64,000 bases of DNA from Gari tellinella (GCA_922989275.2 OV277867.1:44506070-44570069); one strand, 5' to 3'; positions 1 to 10,282 are shown, counted from the first letter of the stretch. A program made the numbers and translations. Notes: generated from the letters alone by a model not told the origin.

Positions 1-555
1 AATCAAGATCATAGAAATGAGTCAGTTGAGGAAATAAGTCCAGGGTGCATATGATACACGACACTGCGCCTGTCATAAATCCTCCGCCACAGATGTGTTT
101 ACCATACAAATTGGACAGAACACGCCAGAAATCATACAGTTATGAAACCATAGTATACCTTCATTGTTCCAAACAGCCATTATAATTCTCACATTTTCTC
201 AGTAAATTTTTTAAGCTGTCACACATGCAACAGTTAGATGAAATATGGCCGTGTAATTACCGCCTGGTTGTGTGAGAATCGTCCCCTAGTCTTTGTTGAC
301 AAGGGATTCCAGAAAGCTGAGATAATGACAGGGCGAAACCCTGGCGTCATTACATCTAATGAGGGACATACCTGACCCCTGTGATTTTTGCTCCTGCTAG
401 ATCATGGCAAAAAAATCAATGAGACACAGTTGATGGTAGCGTTCCCATTATCATAGTTTTTACGTTGATTTAATGACAATAAGGCGATGGTAGGAATAAC
501 CAGGAAGACTGTTTATCACTTAGCCCTTACAGAGTAGCAAGATCTATCTGAACAT
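1..555. other. Unassigned unique sequence
   Basis: AT-rich sequence with no recognisable coding segment, RNA gene or repeat family used elsewhere in the window. It could be intronic or intergenic. Confidence 0.5.
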
Positions 556-625
556 TTGCAAATAGTTTGGATCCAGATCAGATGCCACAAATGTGGCATC
601 TGATCTGGATCCAAACTATTTGCAA
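556..625. repeat. Perfect 34-bp-arm palindrome (P-type core)
   Basis: The arms read TTGCAAATAGTTTGGATCCA and onward to GATGCCACA, then a 2-base AA loop at 590-591 and the exact reverse complement. Every arm base pairs. It is the hairpin core of the P family without recognisable TTAA ends, so it is either a solo core or a copy with eroded ends. Confidence 0.9.
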
Positions 626-1841
626 CTCATTTTTAGATTCCTGCACTTTTACAAACATTAACATTAGATTTGAAAACGTAGTTGAAGATGACAAACCTGA
701 GGTTGAAGAAATTTCCACAGGTGAAGAGTTAACTTTGAACTAACATCTGTTTTCCAGAAAATTAGATTAAATTTATATCTTTGACAATAAAATCAGCAAT
801 TCTTTTCTCCTAGAAAATAAACCTGACCAATTTTATTGATATTTGGAATCTTTTTATTGCTTCTGTTGAACAAAGCAATTTACCATTGTCTTCAACAATT
901 TCTTTTGCGAAAATATTTTTTGTCATTTTCACAGAAGAAATTTCAATACAAATGTCATACAATTGAGAACCTGATCACAAGTTGTTTTACCCAAGGATAT
1001 TTATGCCTGGATATTGCAATGAACTCTCCCTATTACAAGCTTACTGGAAGAATTCATTGTAGATATACAAGGATGATCTAAAGACATAATGTTTGTCCAT
1101 AAAATATTTCATATGAATTATGATATAGCAACTAGTACAAACCATGATGAGATTTAACGAGGTGTCTCATCGATCAGAGTCTACACTATTTGCTAATGTC
1201 CACTTTAGTAGAGACTAGGCTTAAATGGGTTAACCTGATACTTGCAGATCTGGATTCAAACATTTTGCATAGATCAGTGTATTATGATGGAAGTTCTTAG
1301 TTGGAAACAAGAAAGGAGAGCAATACAATCTCATAAGCAACCATGAAAATGCCTCTTTATACCACTAGCTATTTCTGCATTAAGATAAGTAGTCCCCCAG
1401 ACCTAGTAAGTCCTGAATATAAAACAGTGGCAGGACTTCCAGTATCTTTCAAGATGGTAACTTATAAAGCAGGTTAAAGGTAAAGCTCCTTAAAGTGGTG
1501 GACTGATAAAACAAGACACAGGCTATATGGGCAAAGGGTTACAGCAGTATTGCAAAACAGCTTCCAAAAGAACTTTTTGCAAAGCCTTGCCAGGCATTAG
1601 GCTACCAACCTGTCTTGGTCCTTCTCTTGCAATTAATGTAAACAATTCACCCTTTTTAGTTGTTTTAAAGTTTTCTTTTTTGCAATGGCAAATATTAGGT
1701 TCTTGAACACATGAATATGATATGTATTCACCAAAATCAATATTCGAGTATATTTTCGAATATTCGAGTGTATCGTTACAGCCCTACAGAAAATAGATGT
1801 TCATATATGGAGGAGTTTTTATTTCAATATTAATGTGGAAG
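626..1841. other. Unassigned sequence
   Basis: No supported gene. An open frame of 81 codons at 836-1081 is AT-rich, shows no domain and is not believed. A small inverted repeat (AAGTCCTG / CAGGACTT, 1408-1438) and scraps resembling core palindromes near 1460-1640 are the only structure seen. Confidence 0.45.
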
Positions 1842-2042
1842 CAAGTTGAAACTAAAGCAGAATGTACCTTTAGGGGCATTCTGCTTTACTTTCAACCTGC
1901 TTTAGATGCTATCTGCTTGGGTTATGGAAACTTTTCTTATGGTGAATAATTATATATGACTTTATAAAGTTAAACTTTTTTCTTTAGCAGGGGAATAAAT
2001 TAGAGACAGAATAAAAGGTGTATTTATGGAGTAATGGGTTAA
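1842..2042 (+). mobile_element. A element, left end missing
   Basis: The core palindrome (GCAAGTTGAAACTAAAGCAG with its inverted partner GCTTTACTTTCAACCTGC) is followed by the usual A right half and ends GGAGTAATGGGTTAA. The left TTAACCCATTACC end is absent. Non-autonomous, with no coding capacity. Confidence 0.8.
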
Positions 2043-2314
2043 ACATATTTTTGTTGTTTAGTTGTTTCTGGATTGCCTGCAGACATGTGTGTGATGTCAC
2101 TGTAATAGGGATTCAATTTGTCACCATAATTTGATAATTTCTCACAATTTCGCATTTGAAAACTAATGACGAGATTTCTCTATCGCCATAGTAATAAGAC
2201 ACTACAGGCTGTCAACAATTACCCAAGTAAATATCTACAATTCCTTTCCCTGAAGTAAGCAGGTGACAAATTTCAACTCTGTGAACGCAAAAACCAAATT
2301 ATGCAGACCTTTCC

Positions 2315-2568
2315 TTAACCTGCTACTCCATAGCCTGTTTCTAGTTTTGAAGAAAGATGGCCACTTAAAGTAGGTTGAAAGTAAAGCAGAATGACCCTTA
2401 AGGTGCATTCTGCTTTACTTTCAACCTGCTTTAAGATAACATCTGCTGGGGTATAGAAAATATTCCATACTGTACATAATGATGACTGTATAAAGTGGAA
2501 CTATTTTTTTTAGTGGAGAAATAATTTAAAGGGTATAAAAGGTATATCTATGGAGCAAAGGATTATAA
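2315..2568 (+). mobile_element. A element
   Basis: Starts TTAACCTGCTACTCCATAGC, has the paired CTTAAAGTAGG / CCTGCTTTAAG core and a degenerate right end. It sits only 4 bp from an opposite-orientation copy at 2573, making a head-to-head pair. Confidence 0.8.
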
Positions 2569-2572
2569 CAGT

Positions 2573-2817
2573 TTAACCCATTACCCCATAAATACGCCTT
2601 TCACTTATTCCTTCATTGAAGAAAATAATTCTAATTTATTCAGTTATGATCATGTTCCAAAAGGAATAATTTCTATATATATCCTAGCTGATGGTAGCTT
2701 AAAGCAGGCTGAAAGTAAAGCAGAATGCACCTTAAGGTGCATTTTGCTTTACTTTCAACCTGCTTTAAGTAGTCTACTGTCTTCAAAACTAGAAACAGGC
2801 TATGGGGTAATGGGTTA
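2573..2817 (-). mobile_element. A element, inverted copy
   Basis: Begins TTAACCCATTACCCCATAAA and ends CTATGGGGTAATGGGTTA. The core palindrome spans roughly 2698-2770. It is an A element read from its other end, adjacent to the copy at 2315. Confidence 0.88.
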
Positions 2818-2947
2818 CTCTGATCTGGGTCTTCACTGTTTGTCATAATATCAAACATTGACAAAAACAACCCTTAAAAGTCAGAAAAAGACTAAACTAT
2901 TTGGAAACTGGGATTGTCCATTTCAAGTTTCGAGAGGAAAGAGTTAA
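2818..2947 (-). mobile_element. G element fragment
   Basis: Reverse-complement match to one half of the G copies at 14106 and 44093. It starts in the hairpin arm (CTGGGTCTTCACTGTTTG), passes AACAACCCTTAAAAGTCAG and ends GAAAGAGTTAA. The other half is missing. Confidence 0.7.
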
Positions 2948-3137
2948 AATTAATCACAACCTATGTAATGTGAAGTCCATGAAAATGAGCATGTTTTATG
3001 GCCATCTGGTACAAATTCAACGCTTTCTATCCTGATCATTACAATAAACTTATTCTATTTTGGAAAAAATGACCAGTTTTAGATGGTTTTAGGGCAGTTT
3101 TTAGAATTACGTTAGAGCAGTAGAAATTAATAATCAC

Positions 3138-3190
3138 AACAGTGTAGATCCTGATCAGAGGAGAGCCCTATGATCAGGATCTACACTGTT
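3138..3190. repeat. Hairpin core (G/D type)
   Basis: AACAGTGTAGATCCTGATCA pairs with TGATCAGGATCTACACTGTT around a short GAGGAGAGCCCTA centre. The flanks have decayed beyond recognition of TTAA ends. Confidence 0.8.
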
Positions 3191-3269
3191 TGCACAATAC
3201 ACATATACTGGTTTCCAGCATATAAAGAGTAAATTGAAGTACAGAATTTCCAAAGGTGCAAAACATGCA

Positions 3270-3482
3270 TTAACCCTTATCCTGTGGTGATGTTGTCTGC
3301 TTCGAAATTGTCGACGTCAAAGTTTGTCAAATTTAGATTTATACATTTTGTAAGTAAAGAAACCTAAAGAAGAGTGTCAAACAGTTTGGATCCAGATCAG
3401 ACGCCGCGTTAAGCGGCGTCTGATCTGGATCTAAACTGTTTGCAAAAATCAATAAAGTCGCGACCAGCAGGCAAAAGGTTAA
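3270..3482 (+). mobile_element. P element, piggyBac-like ends
   Basis: Bounded by TTAA on both sides. Left end TTAACCCTTATCCTGTGG; right end read inward TTAACCTTTTGCCTGCTGG. Known piggyBac-group transposons target TTAA and have ends close to CCYTTTGCCTGC, so a piggyBac-derived MITE is a reasonable assignment. The inner hairpin (about 3377-3443) has arms with GGATCCAGATCAGACGCCGC. It has no coding capacity. Confidence 0.8.
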
Positions 3483-3795
3483 CACCATGGCAACCACATA
3501 AAGGTAATATTTTATAAATAAAAGTAACATTTTATGCAAACTTTTCAAATATATGATAAAATAATGATCATCATTATTTCATTTTCATGTAAATTTTATT
3601 TTCAAACAACCATTATGACATCCTCGCTTTATTTCCTAACTTTTGTTTGCACTGCTTGTTACAACAACCTTTTTCCATTATACACAAACTTTTTGAGCTA
3701 TTAAACGCTTTGCCTACTATACTATCATTGGCTTCAAAATTGTTCTCTATGTACAGTCTTGTTTCAATGTCTTGTTATGTAAATAATCACAACTA

Positions 3796-3870
3796 CAAGT
3801 GTCAAACAGTTTGTATACAGATAGTGTGTGTATTTAATCTGCATCTGATCTGGATACAAACTATTTGCAG
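3796..3870. repeat. Degenerate P hairpin core
   Basis: GTGTCAAACAGTTTGTATAC on the left and TCTGGATACAAACTATTTGC on the right remain complementary, but the centre has lost pairing. An old copy. Confidence 0.6.
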
Positions 3871-4028
3871 ATTAGAGTCAACTCATGTTTACAGGGATAG
3901 GGATTAAATTTTGCAAATATTTACTGAACTGATAAAGTTTTATTGATTTAGATAACAGACCTGTGATTCACAACATTCCTGTAGTCGCAAGATGACACTA
4001 TCACTTATCATGTATGGTGCCTAAAATC

Positions 4029-4557
4029 TTAACCCATTACTTCATTAATATACCTTTTTATAATTATATCTTACATTTATTCAAGCTAATACATATTCTA
4101 CAAACTTGTATGTCTGCTGCTAGCCAATCTTAGATGTGTGTTGTCTGCTTGTATACATCAGTTGCTAGCTTGAATGTCAGGCTTATAAATGTTAGCTTAA
4201 TGTCTTCTTTGAGCTAGTATGTCTGTTACTGGCTTGTTTCAGTTGTTTGTCTATCTGTTATACTCTTATACATCTTATACAAGCTTATAAATGTGGCTGC
4301 TGCTAGCTTGAATGTCTACCTCAAGCTGGTATGTCTGCTGCTAGCTGTCAATGTTTGTTGCAAGCTTTTAAGTCTGCTGAATACCTATTTCAAGTTTTAA
4401 AGTCTGCTGAAAGCTTATACATCAATTGCATGATTATATGCCTGCTTCTAGCTCATTTAACTGATTCAACCAATGACCAATTCTGATTTACTTTCAACCT
4501 GCTTTAAGTGGTCACCTATCTTCAATACTAGAAACAGGCTATTGGGTAATAGATTAA
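4029..4557 (-). mobile_element. A element interrupted by a degenerate repeat array
   Basis: The outer ends are A-like: TTAACCCATTACTTCATTAA at the left and the A tail through GGGTAATAGATTAA at the right. Between them lies about 370 bp of short degenerate repeats in place of one core arm. Either an array arose inside the element or foreign DNA was captured. Confidence 0.65.
4085..4450. repeat. Degenerate short tandem repeat inside an A element
   Basis: Recurring variants of GTATGTCTGCTGCTAGC, GCTTGAATGTC and CAAGCTTATA at irregular spacing of roughly 25-40 bp. Units are too diverged to set a firm period. Confidence 0.55.
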
Positions 4558-4828
4558 GGTTTTGTAAAAGGAATTAACTTTTATTTACTGCATTTTTTAA
4601 GTTTCACACAACAATTTACATTCTTGAAATCAGATTCCTACATATTTATGATTGAAATTACAGAATAACAATAATGTCCCACGAGATTTACAGATTAATA
4701 AACATTATAGTGTGTTATATATTTGAAAAGACAAGAAACTTCCTAACTTTATGTCCAATAAAATATTCCATATTCTAATTGACAGTCCAACCTACATTCA
4801 GCTACAATTCGATAGGGAACCACAGAAC

Positions 4829-5197
4829 TTTTACCCCTTTACTCCATAGACACCAACTTCTATGCCTTTGATTTTTTCCTCGTCTGAAGAAAATAGTTCC
4901 CATGTATACAGCCATGAATGTGTACAAAAAGAAATGGGTTTTTTTCTTTGTTTGTTTGTTTGTTTTTGTTTTTTGTTGGTTTTTTTTGGGGGGAGGGGGG
5001 GGGGGGGGGGGTTAAAGTCCATTCAACAATAGGCATGATGCTGACCATGGTTCCAATCCTGAGACAATTGGATGACACACCTGAAAAAGCTTATGCCGGA
5101 CTATAAACCTTAGCAGCAACACCACAACAAGAATTTTGTTACATCTTAGCAGATGATAGCTTAAAGCAGGATGAAAGTTAAGCAGAATGTACCTATA
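4829..5197 (-). mobile_element. A element, broken
   Basis: Left part TTTTACCCCTTTACTCCATA through CTGAAGAAAATAGTTCC, then foreign low-complexity sequence from about 4937, then A-like sequence resumes at about 5144 (TTAGCAGATGATAGCTTAAA) and stops in the first core arm. Confidence 0.6.
4988..5011 (+). repeat. Poly-G run, G-quadruplex potential
   Basis: Six G, one A, then 17 consecutive G (4995-5011), preceded by T-rich sequence. Such a run can form G-quadruplex DNA and is prone to length error in sequencing, so its exact length should be treated as uncertain. Confidence 0.85.
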
Positions 5198-5715
5198 TAT
5201 ATCTTGAGTTGAGTACACATGCTAAATGTAAAGTCTCTATCACATGCAGTTCTAAAATTATGGCCAAAGTTCAATCTATTTGACCTCTAAATGACATAGA
5301 CCTTTGTCTGTCATGACCAAATTTATACTGAGCTCAAGATCTTCTTGCATTGAGCAGACATGCCAAATATGAAGTATGTATCACATGTTGTTTCAGAGTA
5401 ATGGGAAATGTTAAATTAACCCTATTTGACCTCTAAATGACCTTGAACTTTGTCTGACATGACCCAAGTTGTATTGAGCTCAACAGCTTCTTGAGTTGAA
5501 TACATATGCCAAATATAAAGTATCTATTACCACATGCAGTTAAAAAGTTATGGCCAATATTAAAACCCCACCCTTTTTTACCCTGAATGACCTCTAAAAG
5601 ACCTTGACCTTTGTTGGATATGACCCAAATTATACTGAGCTCAAGATCTGTTTGAGTTGAGTACACATACCAAATATAAAGTCTGTATCACATGTAGTTC
5701 TAATGTAGTTCTAAC
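5198..5715 (+). repeat. Tandem array, about 150-bp units, 3.5 copies
   Basis: TTGAGTTGAGTACACATG-like starts recur near 5204, 5344, 5492 and 5651. Each unit carries AAATATAAAGT, CACATG-AGTT, TATGGCCAA, a TTTGACCTCTAAATGACCTT stretch and TGACCCAA. The style matches the tandem cores of the B elements but no terminal modules were found next to it. Confidence 0.75.
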
Positions 5716-5799
5716 GTTTAGATTTCTGATGAAGAGGACAACGCAGGCGCCAAGAATGATGACAATAGCTCATAGTTTCTTTGAAACAGACAAGCTAAA

Positions 5800-6365
5800 C
5801 AAGGGCCACTATGGCCCTAAATCGCTCACCTGGTAACCATGTAACCATGTACACCGTGTGAACTAGTTTTTGACCGGACATGACCCACATTCGAACTTGA
5901 CCTAGATATCATTGAGGCAAACATTTTGATGAAGTTTCATGAAGATCCAATGAAATTTGTAGTCTCTAGAGTGTTAACAAGGTTTTTCGAAGATTTGACC
6001 TAGCGACCTAGTTTTTGACCGGACATGACCCACATTCGAACTTGGCCTAGATTTCATTGAGGCAATCATATTGATGAAGTTTCATGAAGATCAAATGAAA
6101 TTTGTAGCCTCTAGAGTGTTAACAAGGTTTTTCGATAATTTGACCTAGTGACCTAGTTTTTGACCGGACATGACCCACATTCGAACTTGACCTAGATTTC
6201 ATTGAGGCAAACATTTTGATGAAGTTTCATGAAGATCCAATGAGATTTGAACCTGGTAGAGTGTTAACGAACAATTGTGGACGGACGGACGGACAGACGA
6301 CGGACGACGGACATCCAGCGATCCTAAAAGCTCACCTTGGCACTACGTGCCAGGTGAGCTAAAAA
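5800..6365 (+). mobile_element. B1 element with 145-bp tandem core
   Basis: Opens CAAGGGCCACTATGGCCC, TAAATCGCTCACCTGG. About 2.7 tandem units of 145 bp follow (ACCTAGTTTTTGACC-type starts near 5861, 6006, 6151), then an ACGG-rich stretch (6275-6310) and the terminal stem CTCACCTTGGCAC / GTGCCAGGTGAG followed by CTAAAAA. GCTCACCTGG at the left and CCAGGTGAGC at the right form short inverted ends. No coding capacity. Helitron-like or pearl-like assignment is possible but unproven. Confidence 0.8.
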
Positions 6366-6593
6366 GGTGTTTTTATGGAGTAATAGTTTTAGTTTCTAAT
6401 TGCCTTAATATTTTCTTCAACTGTGATCTGGATCTAAACTGTTTGTAATGCTAGTCACTAAGTCATGTTTGGATTGGCACCATTGGGTTAGGTCTTGAAA
6501 ATAAACACAGCACAGACGGTTACAATTAAACTTGTCTCAGCATCAGCTGATGTCCAATATAAAAGCATGGAGATCACTTTATGTCTGCTACAT

Positions 6594-6652
6594 GAAGGAC
6601 AAGGGTAAGGCAGAAGTCTCGTTCAGGAGCTTTCTGCCTTACCTTTGTTCTC
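6594..6652. repeat. Hairpin core (E type)
   Basis: GAAGGACAAGGGTAAGGCAG pairs with CTGCCTTACCTTTGTTCTCC around an AGTCTCGTTCAGGAGC centre. Flanking TA-type ends are not evident. Confidence 0.65.
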
Positions 6653-7197
6653 CATCAAGCTGCAATGACTAAGAAACCAAACCTCTATCTTCTTTTTAAA
6701 CAACACGGCTAAAGTACAGCAGGGTCATATTGTACATCTAACATGACACTAAAAACTTCTCATGGACTTTGTGAGGAGAGAGATCGGGGCAGTAGACTGT
6801 GAAAATACAAGTTAATTTCATTTAATTAGATTGATATTGGCCAGATCTTGAAGGTTGGTCGTGTTTTCACTCATGTAAATTACTCAATAATCATGGCATG
6901 ATCGCTGCCTATTTACGTAGCTAAGGTTTCACCACCTGAGCAAACAAACATAGCAACATCAGTATCCGACAAATTTCATTTTTTTCATGTGTTTCATGGA
7001 AGAAGACTATTATGGATGGGGAAAGTGTTGATCTACAAGAACTGCCATAAATACATTGGTTAATCAGGAGTGGTATGGCATAGTTGCCTGGTGGGAGGGG
7101 TGTTCCAAGAAATTCCATAAACAAACAATAGACCTGGTATACTAAAATCTGGAGAAAAAACTTTGTAGTGCTGGAAATGGAAATGTCCATCCTTTGA
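6653..7197. other. Unassigned sequence
   Basis: No gene or named repeat seen. The 111-codon minus-strand frame at 6921-7256 runs through the hairpin at 7198, so it is a by-product of repeat DNA. Confidence 0.45.
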
Positions 7198-7263
7198 AAA
7201 CAATGAAGATCCAGATCAGAGGGCTCCTTATGGAGCCCTCTGATCTGGGTCTCCACTGTTTGT
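7198..7263. repeat. Hairpin core (G type)
   Basis: AACAATGAAGATCCAGATCA / GGGCTCC and its inverted partner GGAGCCCTCTGATCTGGGTC / TCCACTGTTTG, with a short central TTAT. It closely matches the core of the G copies. Confidence 0.8.
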
Positions 7264-7424
7264 CATAATTTATTATAAAAATCTGAATAAGGGGAGATCC
7301 TTTGAAAGCACAGAAAACAATGCAAATACTGAAAATTGCAGACTCAGTTTAATTGAGTCTGTTCATGAGCAATACTGAAATTTGCTATATCTATTTTTTA
7401 TACACACCATAAGGATTCAGTAGG

Positions 7425-7960
7425 TTAAAGCAACTCGCAACCGGATGGTGTACTTGTCAAAATAAAATAAAATACTCAAATAAAAGCAAATTTGTGCCAT
7501 TATTTGGCTTCTGACATTAAAAAAATATGATCAGTCCAAAAAAAGTCTCAAGAATCGTCACCGAATCTTAGTTTTTTTAGATATATTCCATCGTTTTTCA
7601 ATAGCGTCAGCTGACGGTTTTGCTGTTGTTGTTGCTTCTCTACACGGGCTCTGACATAAACCGGAGCAGAATAATGCAGTATTAAGCGCTACCAGTGAAG
7701 TACGTTAATTCGCTACCATATATATAGAGAGCGTCCGTGGTCAAGGCGGTAAAGGCGTGTCCTCATTTTTCTTGTTTGTCTCCGCAATGGAGGGTCACGG
7801 GTTCGAATCCCACCAGAGCTTCTTCTCTTTTTTTTTTTTGAAATGCATTTTTTAACAGAATTTATTATCCTAAACTAAATCTTACCCATTTATATAATCA
7901 TTTGACATATATTTACAAATTACCATTTTTAATGCTAAATCCGGTTGCGAGACTCTTTAA
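7425..7960. mobile_element. 536-bp TTAA-bounded element enclosing a tRNA-like sequence
   Basis: Left end TTAAAGCAACTCGCAACCGG and right end, read inward, TTAAAGAGTCTCGCAACCGG. Apart from three positions the two 20-base ends agree, and TTAA flanks both. The interior is unlike any other family here and includes a class-II-tRNA-like stretch. No transposase frame. Single copy in this window. Confidence 0.78.
7727..7820 (+). tRNA. tRNA-like sequence, class II (long variable arm), probably a pseudogene or SINE head
   Basis: An A-box-like TGGTCAAGGCGGTAAAGG (about 7738) and a perfect B-box GGTTCGAATCC (about 7800) are present. CTCC-GCAAT-GGAG before the B box fits the long variable arm of Leu/Ser tRNAs. 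The anticodon stem does not pair convincingly and the acceptor ends match poorly, so a functional tRNA is unlikely. It is followed by a T-run. Confidence 0.55.
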
Positions 7961-8145
7961 GGTAACTTAAAATGTTTATTCAACAGATAAAATATCAATA
8001 TGAGTATCAGAAAATTCTGATCAAGATCAAATTGTTTTGATCTGCATGTCAACTCAGACTTAATATGATGAAAGTAAACACTACCCATCTATGAAATCAA
8101 AAGTCTAGAGCTTAGCCATTTTAGAGACCCTAGTTCTGGTATGTT

Positions 8146-8214
8146 TTGCAAACAGTTTGGAACCAGATCAGGCCTGACAAAATTGTGGTTTCTGATCTTG
8201 ATCCAAACTGTTTG
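8146..8214. repeat. Degenerate P hairpin core
   Basis: TTGCAAACAGTTTGGAACCA on the left and TTGATCCAAACTGTTTGATA on the right, with a partly unpaired centre. Confidence 0.65.
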
Positions 8215-8630
8215 ATACTATTGAAAGTTTTTTTCGGCGGAGCTGGTCTGATTTCTCATTGAGCCTCAAACCTTATATGGCCCAACCAATCGTGAATGAC
8301 CAGAAATGAAAGCTTAAGGACACGTGCTTAAAATCGAATAGTCTGATTGGGTAGCGGTTAGACTTGACTACTGCCTTTTACAAATTTGTAAAATAAGAGA
8401 CACAGACTGTTATAGGCTGATTTGCTATGTAGCGGTACCAGTAGTAAACACGACTTTCCGCTACTGCTAGTGAGTTATAACCGAGAAATTTTACGTGTCC
8501 CGACCGTTAGGTAGTGATTTGAATGACATAGTGTTTCTATTTTAAGATATGACATATTGTCTCAAATTTCGGCAATGATTTGATGCGTTCTGCAAATCAG
8601 AACGAAATTGTTCATAATAGAATTGATCAT
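8215..8630. other. Unassigned unique sequence
   Basis: No repeat family recognised. Together with the duplication that follows it forms one of the few stretches not built from MITEs. Confidence 0.45.
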
Positions 8631-9127
8631 AATTTTAATCTAGTACCAAGTATATGAAAAAGAAAGAATAGCAGTAACAATTCAGTGAGATTACGAGAAA
8701 ACTGGCGTTTGAATTTAACCTAGATATCGAAAAGATTAAAGATTTCGAGCATGATGGGTATTTTTTGTGTTAACACCGTTTTCCTCCAGCGCATGCGCAA
8801 CTCTGTGACCTCTAATGTAAACAAACCGTGATTTTCTAACGCGATCGCAATCTCTTGGTTAAATGCGAAAACACAACAACACGTAGATACCTAATTTTAA
8901 TCTAGTACCAAGTATATGAAAAAGAAAGAATAGCAGTAACAATTCAGTGAGATTACGAGAAAACTGGCGTTTGAATTTAACCTAGATATCGAAAATATTA
9001 AAGATTTCGAGCATGATGGGTATTTTTTGTGTTAACACCGTTTTCCTCCAGCGCATGTGCAACTCTGTGACCTCTAATGTAAACAAACCGTGATTTTCTA
9101 ACGCGATCGCAGATACGTAGATACCTA
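8631..9127. repeat. 262-bp tandem duplication
   Basis: AATTTTAATCTAGTACCAAG starts at 8631 and again at 8893. Copy 2 lacks about 28 bases near its end (after GCGATCGCA) and otherwise differs at very few positions. Copy 1 carries GCGCATGCGCAA at 8789-8800, matching the NRF1 consensus; copy 2 has GCGCATGTGCAA. It is not a known transposon; a recent local duplication. Confidence 0.9.
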
Positions 9128-9920
9128 AAACGTACATTGCTACACTTTGTAGATATTTTTATAATAAATCAGAACATAGAACTAACTCTACAAGACAAAT
9201 CCATACACAAATTCTTGAAGCGGACACTTGCTTTATTTTCTCATTTGAGGGGTCGTTTCAAACAATTCATATTCGGCATATTTCGGGGGTGCTTTCCAAA
9301 AATCTCAAATCAAAATCAGGTGATAGAGAATATTTAAACAATCAAACCATATTTAAAGTAACTAACAAAAGAGCACACACATACGAATTTTAGTAATTTA
9401 TGGTATCTACAAATTACAAAATAAAAATGATACACGTAGATCTAGACATGGAAGTATAATTCCGTGATCTAGATCTGTCTTTAAAAATTCTAATCACTTT
9501 CAGTCACATCCTAGGAAGAAGTAAGTGCAATTCAATTGGCTTATAAAGATGGAAGTGGAAAATTGATTTACCATCCTATTTATTGCAACTTGGATAAAAT
9601 CAATTCCATATACATCATTACCTTAATTCACCACCCATTCCGCCAAATATCTTTTTTAAAGATATTTCTTGTTACTTTTCAAAACAAAATAGTAGCTATT
9701 GATGTTGACGACAAGAGTGTCTAGTATAGCAAGGGGTTCTGGGCTGCATTGATATTTGAAAACATAAATAAGCAGAAGCAGTCACTTTGTCTGGCTTTAC
9801 AGACAATAAGGTGTATATCATTATCTCTTATACACTACTGACTTTTAAAATGGACTCTAAATACTGACCAGTTTACTTTGCTTTCCAATGGGTTGTTTCA
9901 AAATTTAAATAAAATTGTGA
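9128..9920. other. Unassigned unique sequence
   Basis: Two short frames (9137-9337, 9536-9724) have ordinary AT-rich composition and no recognisable domain; neither is supported as a gene. A local TAGATCTAGA repeat lies near 9437-9473. Confidence 0.4.
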
Positions 9921-9986
9921 TAAACAGTGCAGACCCAGATCTGAAGGCTCCTTTAGGAGCCTTCAGATCTGGGTCTACACTGTTTA
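9921..9986. repeat. Hairpin core (D/G type)
   Basis: TAAACAGTGCAGACCCAGAT / CTGAAGGCTCC pairs with GGAGCCTTCAG / ATCTGGGTCTACACTGTTTA over a TTTA loop, with one mismatch per arm. No TTAA ends found. Confidence 0.88.
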
Positions 9987-10282
9987 CAAATGATTTGTAT
10001 ACTTGTTTCCCATACAGTAAGGGTTATGTCTGAATTGTAATGGCTGTTCCTAGCAAATTGCTACATTTGTTACTCAACTAAATACCCTGTGAATTGTGTT
10101 CATAAATAACAAGATATCACTTTGATGCAGACAATCCCAGGCAATGGTACTGAACCTGCAACTTCTGAACAGGTTGTCTTTAATCAATCTTCTCTTTAAA
10201 CCTTTAATTCAGCACCTCTGTGGGAAGGTATTTAATTATTTCACAACAATTCCAGAACAATTCCTTGAATGGCTATGAACAA

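Noticed and set aside
556..625. Rho-independent terminators at the many perfect hairpins
   Set aside because: The hairpins are 25-35 bp per arm, lack a following T-run, recur as families and sit in eukaryotic repeat DNA.
6921..7256. 111-codon minus frame
   Set aside because: Its start is inside a G-type hairpin and no domain is seen in the rest.
7727..7820. Functional tRNA-Leu or tRNA-Ser gene
   Set aside because: A and B boxes are good, but acceptor and anticodon stems do not pair well. Reported as tRNA-like only.
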